The notes under the pieces: generated by a model
Told to the model about the DNA's origin: nothing
The model's database searches: none
What the model saw: only the letters and a program-made list of their open reading frames with translations
Translations under genes and position numbers: made by a program
Shown: positions 8,057-16,321 of the stretch, one piece after another
Layout of the letters: the number at the start of each line of letters is the position of its first letter
How positions within the stretch are numbered: position 1 is the first letter of the stretch
NCBI GenBank assembly: GCA_029262595.1
Contig: JAJCZB010000047.1
Location: 1 to 45,277, forward strand
Direction: 5' to 3'
Length of the DNA stretch: 45,277 bases
Origin: Candidatus Babelota bacterium
GTDB lineage: Bacteria > Babelota > Babeliae > Babelales > Vermiphilaceae

Positions 8057-8084
8057 ATTATGCTCAGATTCAAAAGAAAAGCAA
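8057..8084 (-). promoter_or_regulatory. Predicted promoter of AAA+ operon B
   Basis: The same TTGCTT / 16 bases / CATAAT pair as in copy 2, on the minus strand, about 50 bases before the start codon. Confidence 0.5.
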
Positions 8085-8137
8085 GTAAAGTAAAGGGTTT
8101 TATCAAAAATGGATTCAACATAAAATTGAGCACAAAA

Positions 8138-8163
8138 AAAGGCCCCGACGAATCGAGACCTTT
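8138..8163 (-). terminator. Terminator inside 5' module copy 3
   Basis: AAAGGCCCCGA pairs imperfectly with TCGAGACCTTT around CGAA, with a run of seven T on the minus strand. Outside this hairpin 8221-8294 holds only the 40-base shared segment and no gene. Confidence 0.6.
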
Positions 8164-8294
8164 AGTATTTTTCTACGGCGATAGCCAGAAGAAGTTCCAA
8201 AAGGAACGAAAACTGGCGGCAGACACGAGGCACACTGCGAACTTTTCGATGGAAACAAATAAAAGCGAAACTACCCTACTTAAGCAAAAAAAGA

Positions 8295-8320
8295 GGCCAC
8301 AGAGAATTATCTCTGCAACC
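8295..8320 (-). terminator. Terminator downstream of the CPBP protease gene
   Basis: On the minus strand GGTTGCAGAGA and TCTCTGTGGCC form an 11-bp stem with G-T pairs around TAAT, followed by TCTTTTTTT. It is the same hairpin type as at 14465-14490. A decayed version lies at 2286-2312. Confidence 0.8.
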
Positions 8321-8423
8321 GCAATTGTAGTTTTAAAGTCTCACTATCAACTATTTTAGAACTTTTATAGCAACCTAGTACACTTTGAATGTTTAATTGG
8401 AAAGGATGCAATATATTGCCTGA

Positions 8424-9248
8424 TTATGCTTCTTTCTTGCGAACAAGCGTTTTTCCTCCAAAAATAAAAGTAACTCCGATTGCAACAGCGGCGACCAGTA
8501 GGATGTTATAAATTACTTCTTGTTTGTACCATGGTATCAATCCAAAATTAGCGGAAATTTCGAGCATGATGTGAAATATAATGGCAGATAACGTACTACG
8601 ACCAGTATTATTATAAATCCAAGTGAAACATATACTTATTGGAATAGCATGAATGGGATACAGCCAGAAAGTCAGTGTTCCAACCGGCATAAGATTAAAA
8701 ACGGATCCTTTCAAAAAAAATACTGGGAGGTGCCAATAACCCCATAAAGCACCCAAAATTATACTGGAAACGAGCGCACTGTAACGCTCCTGTAATCGAT
8801 CTAGTACGTAGCCGCGCCACCCTAATTCTTCGAGAATCGGTACCAGAGGAACCGTCAATATTGTGAGAAATAGCGTTGGCAAAATGATAGAGATTGATAA
8901 AGTAGCCCAATAGCCACTTAAGTAAGCAGCTAGAGCACTTACGATAGGTATAAGTAGAAAGGTGACCAGGTACCACTTAACAGAAATACACTTATAATTT
9001 ATTATTCGCTTCCAATAATCTTTTTGGCCTTCCCTATTTAGAGCAAAATAGACAAAAGTGATACCCGTAACCATCGGGCCGCTTAGTGCAAGTAAAACCA
9101 AAATAACTCCTATTGCCTCACCACTCTCTCCACTAACACCCACCAGATAAGCAATACCCCAAAAAAACCACGACCAGGTATAAGTAGCAAGAAAGTAAAT
9201 CCATGGAGCTGCAAGTTTGGGGCGGCTTATGTATTGGCTTGTATTCAC
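8424..9248 (-). CDS. CPBP family intramembrane metalloprotease
   Basis: A 274-aa polytopic membrane protein with about eight hydrophobic segments. The GTG start at 9248 has AAGG upstream. The family's catalytic motifs are visible: EELGWRG (Glu140, Glu141, Arg145), His173 in WGYWHLP and His226 in IIFHIMLE. These enzymes (CAAX/Rce1-like, bacterial Abi group) cleave substrates within the membrane; bacterial members often act in bacteriocin self-immunity or peptide processing. It lies behind the tetR-like gene on the same strand with a gap of about 40 bases, so it is likely co-regulated with the exporter. A role in peptide resistance or maturation is plausible but inferred. Confidence 0.9.
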   Translation of the reverse strand: MNTSQYISRPKLAAPWIYFLATYTWSWFFWGIAYLVGVSGESGEAIGVILVLLALSGPMVTGITFVYFALNREGQKDYWKRIINYKCISVKWYLVTFLLIPIVSALAAYLSGYWATLSISIILPTLFLTILTVPLVPILEELGWRGYVLDRLQERYSALVSSIILGALWGYWHLPVFFLKGSVFNLMPVGTLTFWLYPIHAIPISICFTWIYNNTGRSTLSAIIFHIMLEISANFGLIPWYKQEVIYNILLVAAVAIGVTFIFGGKTLVRKKEA

Positions 9249-9289
9249 GCTATTGCCTTATTATTTATTCATCATTAAATTGATTCGCG

Positions 9290-9922
9290 TTAATTACTTT
9301 TTTCTGTTATTTGTAGCATAAAGTTAAATGATCCTAGTGGAGCTTTTAACAACTGCTCAAGCAATTTAGGAAATGCACGCGCCCTTCTTTGTAAATCTTC
9401 TGATGACCACGGATAAATCCCCCTATCGGTAAGAAACTGAATTCCTGCAAGAAATAATTCCGCGCACTCCAATGGATTATCAACCTGAAACAGCCCTTCT
9501 TTGCACCCCTGCTTGATAAGCCGCTCATATAGCTTGGCTTGTTTTGTTAATGTAGAAGCAAGAATCCGAGAGTGCATTGCGCTATTACCCGGCTGATGAA
9601 GCTTATCCAATATGCTTGCATTTTCAGTACTTATATCACCAGCTGTAGCTATAAGCTGCATTTTTTCTAAGGCAGTCCCAGAAGCAGTTTGGATAAGTTT
9701 TTTCATATGACTGATATTAGCATCAACAATGTCTTCAATCACAGCCTCAAGAAGGGCTTCCTTTGAAGGGAAATAATGATAAATAGTCCCCTTAGCAATA
9801 CCTAAAACATCCATAACGCCTTGCATTGTTGCTTTATCATACTCTTTTGTTTGGAACAAATCGCGTGCAGCATCGATAATGGAGGTCCTTCTATCAGTAG
9901 AGCTCTGTATTTTTCTTTTCAT
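9290..9922 (-). CDS. TetR family transcriptional regulator
   Basis: A 210-aa protein if it starts at the ATG at 9922, which has a good AAGGTAAC site; an upstream ATG at 9955 has no such support. Residues about 8-55 hold the TetR helix-turn-helix: IIDAARDLFQTKEYDKATMQ, then VLGIAKGTIYHYFPSKEALL. The C-terminal ligand and dimer domain is helical and ends LEQLLKAPLG. The gene diverges from the ABC exporter at 10141. A 41-bp palindrome with embedded promoters in both directions lies 35 bases upstream of this start, so it very likely represses itself and the exporter. Confidence 0.92.
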   Translation of the reverse strand: MKRKIQSSTDRRTSIIDAARDLFQTKEYDKATMQGVMDVLGIAKGTIYHYFPSKEALLEAVIEDIVDANISHMKKLIQTASGTALEKMQLIATAGDISTENASILDKLHQPGNSAMHSRILASTLTKQAKLYERLIKQGCKEGLFQVDNPLECAELFLAGIQFLTDRGIYPWSSEDLQRRARAFPKLLEQLLKAPLGSFNFMLQITEKSN

Positions 9923-9957
9923 AGTTACCTTAAAGCTAAAAATACCAATATACAAGT

Positions 9958-9998
9958 CACCATACCACTTGACCGACGGTCGGTCAAGTGGTATGGTG
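9958..9998. promoter_or_regulatory. TetR operator: 41-bp palindrome with divergent promoters
   Basis: Perfect 20-base arms flank one central base. The core is TTGACCGAC-G-GTCGGTCAA, a typical TetR-type site. On the plus strand TTGACC (9969-9974) and TATGGT (9992-9997) are 17 bases apart. By symmetry the same pair occurs on the minus strand (9987-9982 and 9964-9959). A bound repressor would block both promoters at once. Confidence 0.88.
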
Positions 9999-10140
9999 GG
10001 AAGTGTTTAGTGGCAAAATAGCCGTTATTCTAATGACTTTATTTTGGGGACAATTCGCTAGCTAATACACAGAGCATTGCCTTATAGGAAATACAGATAC
10101 AATAGTAATAAAAAATAGTTATATTTCGTGGAGATGCTTT

Positions 10141-11898
10141 ATGCAATCACTCTTTCGTATTTTAAAATATACTCACAGTTCTATCAAAACGGTTTTTTTA
10201 GCCTGCCTTTATTCATTCATTAATATCGTATTTGATGCTTTTCCTGAAATTATATTAGGCTTTGCTGTTGACTCTGTAGTCAATCGGCAAAACTCCTATT
10301 TGTCGTCATGGGGCATACATGATAGTTATACCCAGTTATTTCTGCTTGGCGGTATTAGCGTTTTTGTATATGGATTAGAATCGATCTTTGAATACCTTTA
10401 TTCTATAAAATGGAAAGAGTTGGCCCAGATAATCCAACACAAGTTACGTATTGATGCATATCAGCATGTTCAAAAATTAGAGATGGATTATTTCGAAAAA
10501 AAAAGTAGCGGTCTACTGCTTAATATTTTGGTAGATGATATCAATTTATTAGAACAGTTTTTCAATACAGTAGCACATCAACTACTTCATATTACTATTG
10601 GATCTATACTTATTTCTCTCGTGTTCTTGTATATTTCTCCTACAATCGCATGTATTTCGATGCTCCCTATCCCTATCATTTTTCTCATATCATTTTTATT
10701 TAAAAATAAGCTTGCTCAATACTATATAGATGTACGGGAAGCTGCTGGCGCGTTATCAGAAAGACTTTCAACTAATCTCTTTGGTATTTCAACTATTAAA
10801 AATTACACAACAGAACAACATGAGCTCAAAGTAATTGACCAAAAAAGTCGCCATTACATGGAAACCAATTCAAAGGCTATAGGTGTCAGCTCGCTTTTTA
10901 TTCCGATTGTTCGAATGGCAATTGTTATTGGTTATATTGTAACATTAGTACTTGGTGGTATATACGCCCTCAACGGCACCATTGCGATTGGAGCATATAG
11001 TACGCTTGTTTTCCTTACACAGCGATTATTATGGCCATTTACTCAGATTGCGCAGCTTGTGGATACGTATCAGAGAGCAATGGCATCAGCTCAACGGATT
11101 CTTAGCTTGTTATCAACACCTATCCAAGAAAAAGAAGGTGATGTTACCCTAAAAGCTTCAACAGTTAATGGCGACATCAAATTTAATAATGTCACGTTTG
11201 CTTATCCAAAACATCCAAATATCTTTAATAAACTTTCATTTGAAATCAAACCAAAGCAAACCGTAGCATTTGTAGGCCCTTCTGGATCTGGTAAAACCAC
11301 TATTACTAAATTATTGCTGCGCTACTATATGCCTAAAGAAGGTCATATATATCTGGATGATACTGATATTGAAAACTATACGCTCAAAAGTCTTCGAAAT
11401 GTATTTGGCGTAGTAAGCCAGGAAGCATTTCTTACTTCAGGAACAATCGAAGATAACATTAAGTATGGTTCATTTGAGGCAAGCTTTGAAGAGGTAGTAG
11501 CTGCTGCAAAAGCTGCTAAGGCCTACGAATTCATTATGGAGCTGCCCCAACAATTCAATACTAAAGTGGGTGAGCGAGGACAAAGACTTTCAGGCGGTCA
11601 AAAGCAACGCATTTCTCTTGCCCGAGCATTATTGAAAAATCCCCCAATGTATATCTTTGATGAGGCAACTTCGGCAGTAGACAATGAGACTGAGCGAGCC
11701 ATTCATCATTCATTGCAATCAGTATCAGCTGACCACACCGTAATCATAATTGCACACCGATTATCAACAGTAAAAAATGCTGACATAATACATGTTTTAG
11801 ATCAAGGTAAAATTGTAGAATCAGGCACGCATGAAGAATTGATCAAAAAAAATAAACTTTATGCACATCTCTGGAAATTACAGACTAATGAATCCTAA
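10141..11898 (+). CDS. ABC exporter, fused membrane and ATPase domains
   Basis: A 585-aa half-transporter of the MsbA/multidrug type that must dimerise. The N-terminal half (to about 320) has six membrane segments. The ATPase domain carries Walker A GPSGSGKT at 379-386, Q-loop VVSQEAF, signature LSGGQKQR from about 483, Walker B MYIFDEAT from about 503 and the switch His in IIAHRLS. The start has a GTGGAG site. Divergent from the TetR gene across a shared operator, it is most likely an inducible drug, peptide or lipid exporter. The substrate cannot be told from sequence. Confidence 0.93.
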   Translation: MQSLFRILKYTHSSIKTVFLACLYSFINIVFDAFPEIILGFAVDSVVNRQNSYLSSWGIHDSYTQLFLLGGISVFVYGLESIFEYLYSIKWKELAQIIQHKLRIDAYQHVQKLEMDYFEKKSSGLLLNILVDDINLLEQFFNTVAHQLLHITIGSILISLVFLYISPTIACISMLPIPIIFLISFLFKNKLAQYYIDVREAAGALSERLSTNLFGISTIKNYTTEQHELKVIDQKSRHYMETNSKAIGVSSLFIPIVRMAIVIGYIVTLVLGGIYALNGTIAIGAYSTLVFLTQRLLWPFTQIAQLVDTYQRAMASAQRILSLLSTPIQEKEGDVTLKASTVNGDIKFNNVTFAYPKHPNIFNKLSFEIKPKQTVAFVGPSGSGKTTITKLLLRYYMPKEGHIYLDDTDIENYTLKSLRNVFGVVSQEAFLTSGTIEDNIKYGSFEASFEEVVAAAKAAKAYEFIMELPQQFNTKVGERGQRLSGGQKQRISLARALLKNPPMYIFDEATSAVDNETERAIHHSLQSVSADHTVIIIAHRLSTVKNADIIHVLDQGKIVESGTHEELIKKNKLYAHLWKLQTNES

Positions 11899-11963
11899 TC
11901 TTCAAAAAACACGTGATTTATAGATAGGATAAGATATTTAATGCCATCAAAGTATACCAAAGG

Positions 11964-12161
11964 TTACCAAGATGGCGGCAGACACGAGGTACACTGCGAA
12001 CTTTTCGGTGGAAAAGTATACGAGAAAAACTTCCATTCATTAACATCAATAGCGTTCATGCCTTGCAAAGAAATCCTACATAACAATGACGATGCTCTAA
12101 GAGCTTTACCCGGGATATTACTTGTAGATAAATCCACTTTATATACAATAAAGACGGTCAT
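11964..12161 (-). pseudogene. Fragment of the small immunity-like family
   Basis: The minus strand codes for 65 aa. Its middle (IPGKALRASSLL, then ISLQGMNAIDVNEWKFF) matches the 63-aa protein at 6425-6616 (SSGMKALKMNDWPEI) in order and spacing. The C-terminus (PPKSSQCTSCLPP) comes from the 40-base segment shared with 8214-8255, so the normal end has been replaced. An in-frame stop lies just before the ATG. I take it as a rearranged remnant. The open frame on the other strand (11941-12189) is probably its shadow. Confidence 0.55.
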
Positions 12162-12198
12162 GGACTGTCAAAAAATATCTATTCTTTAGAAAATAAGC

Positions 12199-14397
12199 AT
12201 GCAATCAAATAAACGAACAATAATTATCAGAGACAAGACCTACGATTCACTTGAAAGTGCGGCTAAAGCATTTGGAAAACACCGAAACACAGTCGATTAT
12301 CGTCTTTCAAAGGGTTGGACTCCTGAGCAAGCTATGGGACTTGTGCCGCCTCCAAGTTTTGGAGGTAAAACTCCTGGTATTCCTGTGCAAGTAAAAGGCA
12401 AAAAGTTTAAAACTATAAAAGCTGCTGCAAAGCATTTCAATCGAGCCTATACACACGTCATCGAAATGTTAAAAAAAAGACGCTCAATTGAACAAGCACT
12501 TGGCTTGGTGCAAAGATACGAATCCTTACAATCAAAAAATCCCGAACTAGCAAAGCAATGGCATCCAAACAAAAATCTGCTTTTAACTCCCAATGACGTC
12601 TCGTCTGGTTCAGGAAAAAAAATATGGTGGCTATGTTCAAACAATCACGAATGGAACGCAGTCATCAATAGTCGAAGTCGTGGAATGGGCTGTCCTTACT
12701 GCGCCGGCCAAAGGCCAACAAAAGACAGAAACTTTGCTACTGAATATCCAGAGTTATTGAAGGAATTAGACTTTATAAAAAATAAAAACCTTGATCCTAA
12801 AACACTATCTCCACGTACGCCTCAAAAAGTCTGGTGGAAATGCGAAAAAAACCACTCTTGGCAAGCTACTATTACAAACCGAACGAGAAAACAATATAAC
12901 AACTCCTGTCCATATTGTACCAATCGTAAGCTGTGCGACAACAACAGCCTCGCTCAACTTCGTCCCGATATTGCGCAAGATTGGCACCCTACCAAGAACA
13001 AAAATCTAACTCCTAAAGACGTTATTGCTGGTGGTGGTGCAAGAGTCTGGTGGACCTGCAAGCATAGCCACGAGTGGCAAGCAACAGTTGGAACTAGAGT
13101 TAACAATGGTACAGGCTGCCCTAAATGCTCACTCCAAACATCCAGAATAGAAATTGCTGTTTATTCAGAGATAGTAGCGCTTTTTTCAGGTGTTGTATGG
13201 CAAGAAAAAATAGAAGGTTATGAGTGCGATATCTTTATTAAAGATAAAAATATTGGAATTGAAATCGATGGAGTGTACTGGCACCGACGACGCCCAGAGG
13301 TAGACAAAATAAAATCAAAATTATTTGAAGACAAAGATATTCAGCTCTTTCGATTAAGAGAAAAAGGATTAGCGCTATTAAGTGAGCGGGACATTTCTTT
13401 CAAATGGTCTGACAACACTTTCCCTATAATTTCTAAATTGGTGAAACAAATCCTAAAATTTGCAAAACTAAGCGAAAATGAACGCCTCAAACTCCATCAC
13501 TATATTAATGGAAACTCTCTTGTTAATGAAAAAAGGTATCGAGAAATTGTCTCTAATCTTCCTGCGCCACCACCTGGCCGTTCGCTTGCCGACAAAATGC
13601 CAAACCTCGCAAAAGAATGGGCCTATGATCTAAACGCACCATTAACCCCTGAACACTTTGGGCCATCGGCTAACAAATCTGCGTGGTGGAGATGCAAACA
13701 AGGTCACACTTGGAAATCTGTAATTCAGCAACGCACATTTCGCCAATCTGGTTGTCTAAGATGTAGTTTACAGACTGCGCCTAGCGAAAATAACTTAGCA
13801 GTCATACACCCTCACCTTGCAAAAGAATGGCATTCACAAAAAAACGGAAACATGCGACCTGAAACAATATTTCCTAAATCAAATTTAAAAGCCTGGTGGA
13901 TATGTAAAAAAGGGCATGAATGGCAAGCAGTCATCGGTAGTCGAAGCGCTGGAAATAACTGCCCATTTTGTTATGGGCGATTTGCTTCAGAAACCAATAA
14001 TTTGGCTGTTCTTTACCCAGCTCTATTAAAAGAATGGGATGCTGATCTAAACAAAGGAATCAATCCATCTGATCAGACTCCTCATGTAGGCAAAAAAGTA
14101 TGGTGGCGATGTAACAACAGTCACTCATGGCAAGCTGCAATCTCAAATCGAACTAGAAACAAGTCTGGATGCCCCATTTGTGCACGAAACAACTCTCGAA
14201 AATACACAATCGAATACTTCCAAGAATTTGCAAGAAAACACGGCGGCAAATGCGTGTCAACTCAGTATGTAAGCTGCAGAAAAAAAATTAAAATAATTTG
14301 TAAAAATGGGCACGAGTGGGAAACTCGCGCAGATAGCATCTTATATAAACAAAGGTGGTGTAATCTTTGTAGCAATGATGAATATGCCGATTTATAA
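12199..14397 (+). CDS. Zinc-ribbon repeat protein with Vsr-like nuclease domain
   Basis: A 732-aa protein. Residues about 1-105 hold two short DNA-binding-like repeats (TYDSLESAAKAFGKHRNTV, then FKTIKAAAKHFNRAYTHV), similar to NUMOD-type modules. Then come six to seven copies of a treble-clef unit of the DUF4379 type, WW.C...H.W.A....R......CP.C, three before and three to four after a central nuclease domain near 310-400. That domain has the Vsr/restriction pattern YECDIFIKDKNIGIEIDGVYWH followed by FRLREKG. Such proteins occur in giant viruses and amoeba-associated bacteria and are thought to cut DNA, perhaps as mobile or homing endonucleases. The ribosome-binding site is weak. It lies alone between accessory operons. 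Confidence 0.85.
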   Translation: MQSNKRTIIIRDKTYDSLESAAKAFGKHRNTVDYRLSKGWTPEQAMGLVPPPSFGGKTPGIPVQVKGKKFKTIKAAAKHFNRAYTHVIEMLKKRRSIEQALGLVQRYESLQSKNPELAKQWHPNKNLLLTPNDVSSGSGKKIWWLCSNNHEWNAVINSRSRGMGCPYCAGQRPTKDRNFATEYPELLKELDFIKNKNLDPKTLSPRTPQKVWWKCEKNHSWQATITNRTRKQYNNSCPYCTNRKLCDNNSLAQLRPDIAQDWHPTKNKNLTPKDVIAGGGARVWWTCKHSHEWQATVGTRVNNGTGCPKCSLQTSRIEIAVYSEIVALFSGVVWQEKIEGYECDIFIKDKNIGIEIDGVYWHRRRPEVDKIKSKLFEDKDIQLFRLREKGLALLSERDISFKWSDNTFPIISKLVKQILKFAKLSENERLKLHHYINGNSLVNEKRYREIVSNLPAPPPGRSLADKMPNLAKEWAYDLNAPLTPEHFGPSANKSAWWRCKQGHTWKSVIQQRTFRQSGCLRCSLQTAPSENNLAVIHPHLAKEWHSQKNGNMRPETIFPKSNLKAWWICKKGHEWQAVIGSRSAGNNCPFCYGRFASETNNLAVLYPALLKEWDADLNKGINPSDQTPHVGKKVWWRCNNSHSWQAAISNRTRNKSGCPICARNNSRKYTIEYFQEFARKHGGKCVSTQYVSCRKKIKIICKNGHEWETRADSILYKQRWCNLCSNDEYADL

Positions 14398-14464
14398 GTA
14401 CATATTTAAATGATATTCGCTCTAAGTGCCTTATAAAAGGACTATCGTTCATTGATAAAAAAAT

Positions 14465-14490
14465 GGCCACAGGAGATTATCTCTGCAGCC
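14465..14490 (-). terminator. Terminator of the four-gene secreted operon
   Basis: On the minus strand GGCTGCAGAGAT and ATCTCCTGTGGCC pair with one bulge and are followed by ATTTTTTT. It is the same hairpin type as at 8295-8320. Confidence 0.8.
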
Positions 14491-14524
14491 ATACTTTTAT
14501 TTTTAGTGACTCATCAAATATTTT

Positions 14525-15163
14525 TCATTCATAATTTATCGTTTTTGCAGTGATAGAAAAGGCTTTTGGATTAATCTGGAATCCCCCAAAAGCATACGGT
14601 ATATATATTTCACGTGAAATTTCGTTAATTTCAATTTTTACATTCCCTTCTTTTATAGAACTCGAAACAAGTGAATTAGAACAAAAATGAGGCGGGCTTG
14701 CTACGTCATATAATGCTATAATTGATTCTGGAATTCCATTACTTGCCCTAAGAAATGCCAAAGAATTTTGTCTTAAATCAAAATAGAATCCTTCGCTTTT
14801 AGATTCGTTTGAAGGAGCTTTTCTTATTGTGATGTAACTACCTAAAACTCTATTCGGATCATATTTTGCATCAGGAATATAAGTTCCACCAACAAGTGCA
14901 ACGCGTGTTTTTGCTTTAACCATCAACTTAGTAGCATATACATTTTTTCTATCTACTTTATAGTTGTCGCACCAGCCGCCATCATCCTCCCACTTGTATT
15001 CAACGCGCTTAGCACCACAAACATCAAATCCGTATCGCACAGGAACTGAATATTCAAACATCAAATCTTCATATGTGTTATTAACTATTTCTCTTATATA
15101 TATTGTTGCGTCTGAATTTGATGCAAAAATTGAGAATAAAACTCCGAATAACAGTTTTTTCAT
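14525..15163 (-). CDS. Secreted protein, fourth gene of effector-like operon
   Basis: A 212-aa protein with signal peptide MKKLLFGVLFSIFASNSDA and a GGGGGTTTT leader before the ATG. The mature part begins IYIREIVNNTYEDLMFEYS, the I.V.N.T pattern shared by all four products of this operon. It looks all-beta, with several Cys (VCGAKR, GGWCDN, HFCSN) and basic strands. No enzyme motif is seen and the family is not recognised. It follows the 375-aa gene by 17 bases and is followed by a terminator. Confidence 0.75.
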   Translation of the reverse strand: MKKLLFGVLFSIFASNSDATIYIREIVNNTYEDLMFEYSVPVRYGFDVCGAKRVEYKWEDDGGWCDNYKVDRKNVYATKLMVKAKTRVALVGGTYIPDAKYDPNRVLGSYITIRKAPSNESKSEGFYFDLRQNSLAFLRASNGIPESIIALYDVASPPHFCSNSLVSSSIKEGNVKIEINEISREIYIPYAFGGFQINPKAFSITAKTINYE

Positions 15164-15180
15164 AAAACCCCCATTTCACC

Positions 15181-16308
15181 CTAATTTCGTTTAATATCTT
15201 TTATTGGAATCATAAGAAATAATCTAGGATTAACTGGCCTGTACTCTCTACTATGCATTGATTCTTCAGTATCAGCAAAAATAAGAATCTCACCGGAAGT
15301 ATTAAATCCTACAATATCAAATGAACTATACCCTTTAAATGCTGAATTTCGCTGTAAGCTTTCTGATAAAGTTGTTTTACCCTCATAATGCCATTTACCA
15401 ATCAAGTATTTTCCATTGTCATCTCTAAGTAGAGCTACAACTTCTCCAAGGTCATTTAGTCGAGCATGGAGCATAGGAGACCATGTTCTACACTTGCTCG
15501 AATCAACATCAAACTCATACTCAAATGATACAAGCGAAAATCCACTCGTAGAATATACCAGTAATTCCGCACTCTTCTCATCCAAATGCTTGGAAACAAG
15601 AACTCGTGTACGGATATTCAAATTGCTAGTGTCTAATAGATGCCACATATTCAATTTTTCCTGAACATCTTTTCCCATATAAAGATAAGAATATCTTAGC
15701 GATGAGTTAGGAAGAATATGCTTACCATTTTGCACACTATACTTAGGATTAAAATCAAACTTGCGACTTGTAATATTCCAAAAGATATTAGGTTGCGTTT
15801 CCATATGTTTTGGAATTGATTCTTGATTGCGGGAAATCGCAACATTCCCATCGTCATCCATAGCCATACATCGTGAATTATGAAGTCCTGACAAAATAAA
15901 GCCGTATTTCGGATCCCAAACTGCAGCCTTACCATTAAAAGGTAACGGATGGCCTGATTGTTTTCTATGATTTGATATAACTGATGCCTGATCTCTATCG
16001 TATATGTAGCCGGCTACCTGACCTTCATTATTAAAAATGTGAGGCCCAGCGATTGTATAGGCGCTATATTCTGATCTTCTGTGCACCATGAAATTTTCGG
16101 GCAAAGCCACAACGACGAAATCATCATCTTTTTCCTGAGGTAGCTTTTCAAAAGAAACAGTGGCTTTAGTTTTTTCAGCAATTCCCATTTCTACCTCAGC
16201 TGACAATTCAGTAGCATTGGTAATCTCAATAGATTGATTGGGCCTAATAAATGCACTAAAAACCAGAAATCCTAGCAACAAATACTTTTTATTCCATAAC
16301 GCCATCAT
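15181..16308 (-). CDS. Secreted beta-propeller-like protein, third gene of operon
   Basis: A 375-aa protein. The signal peptide ends near ...FIRPNQS and the mature start is IEITNATELSAEVEM, the operon's shared N-terminal pattern. The body has repeated strands such as NNEGQVAGYIYD, DDDGNVAIS, NDLGEVVALLRDDNGK and NTSGEILIFAD, spaced 50-90 residues apart. These resemble HAF-type or propeller repeats of extracellular proteins. There are no catalytic motifs. It lies 12 bases after the second ankyrin gene. Function is unknown; an exported binding protein is likely. Confidence 0.72.
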   Translation of the reverse strand: MMALWNKKYLLLGFLVFSAFIRPNQSIEITNATELSAEVEMGIAEKTKATVSFEKLPQEKDDDFVVVALPENFMVHRRSEYSAYTIAGPHIFNNEGQVAGYIYDRDQASVISNHRKQSGHPLPFNGKAAVWDPKYGFILSGLHNSRCMAMDDDGNVAISRNQESIPKHMETQPNIFWNITSRKFDFNPKYSVQNGKHILPNSSLRYSYLYMGKDVQEKLNMWHLLDTSNLNIRTRVLVSKHLDEKSAELLVYSTSGFSLVSFEYEFDVDSSKCRTWSPMLHARLNDLGEVVALLRDDNGKYLIGKWHYEGKTTLSESLQRNSAFKGYSSFDIVGFNTSGEILIFADTEESMHSREYRPVNPRLFLMIPIKDIKRN

Positions 16309-16321
16309 AAAACACCCCTAA

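Larger units (their letters stand above)
7922..8220 (-). repeat. 5' module copy 3, upstream of AAA+ operon B
   Basis: This is the best match to copy 2, extending from signal-peptide codons through leader, promoter and terminator to TGGCGGC. Just beyond it, 8214-8255 shares about 40 bases (TGGCGGCAGACACGAGG...) with 11974-12013. A recombination boundary therefore lies at TGGCGGC. Confidence 0.85.

Noticed and set aside
11941-12189. Open frame of 82 codons on the plus strand after the ABC gene
   Set aside because: The minus strand at 11964-12161 resembles the small immunity-like family. The plus frame has no similarity to anything else here and is probably its shadow.
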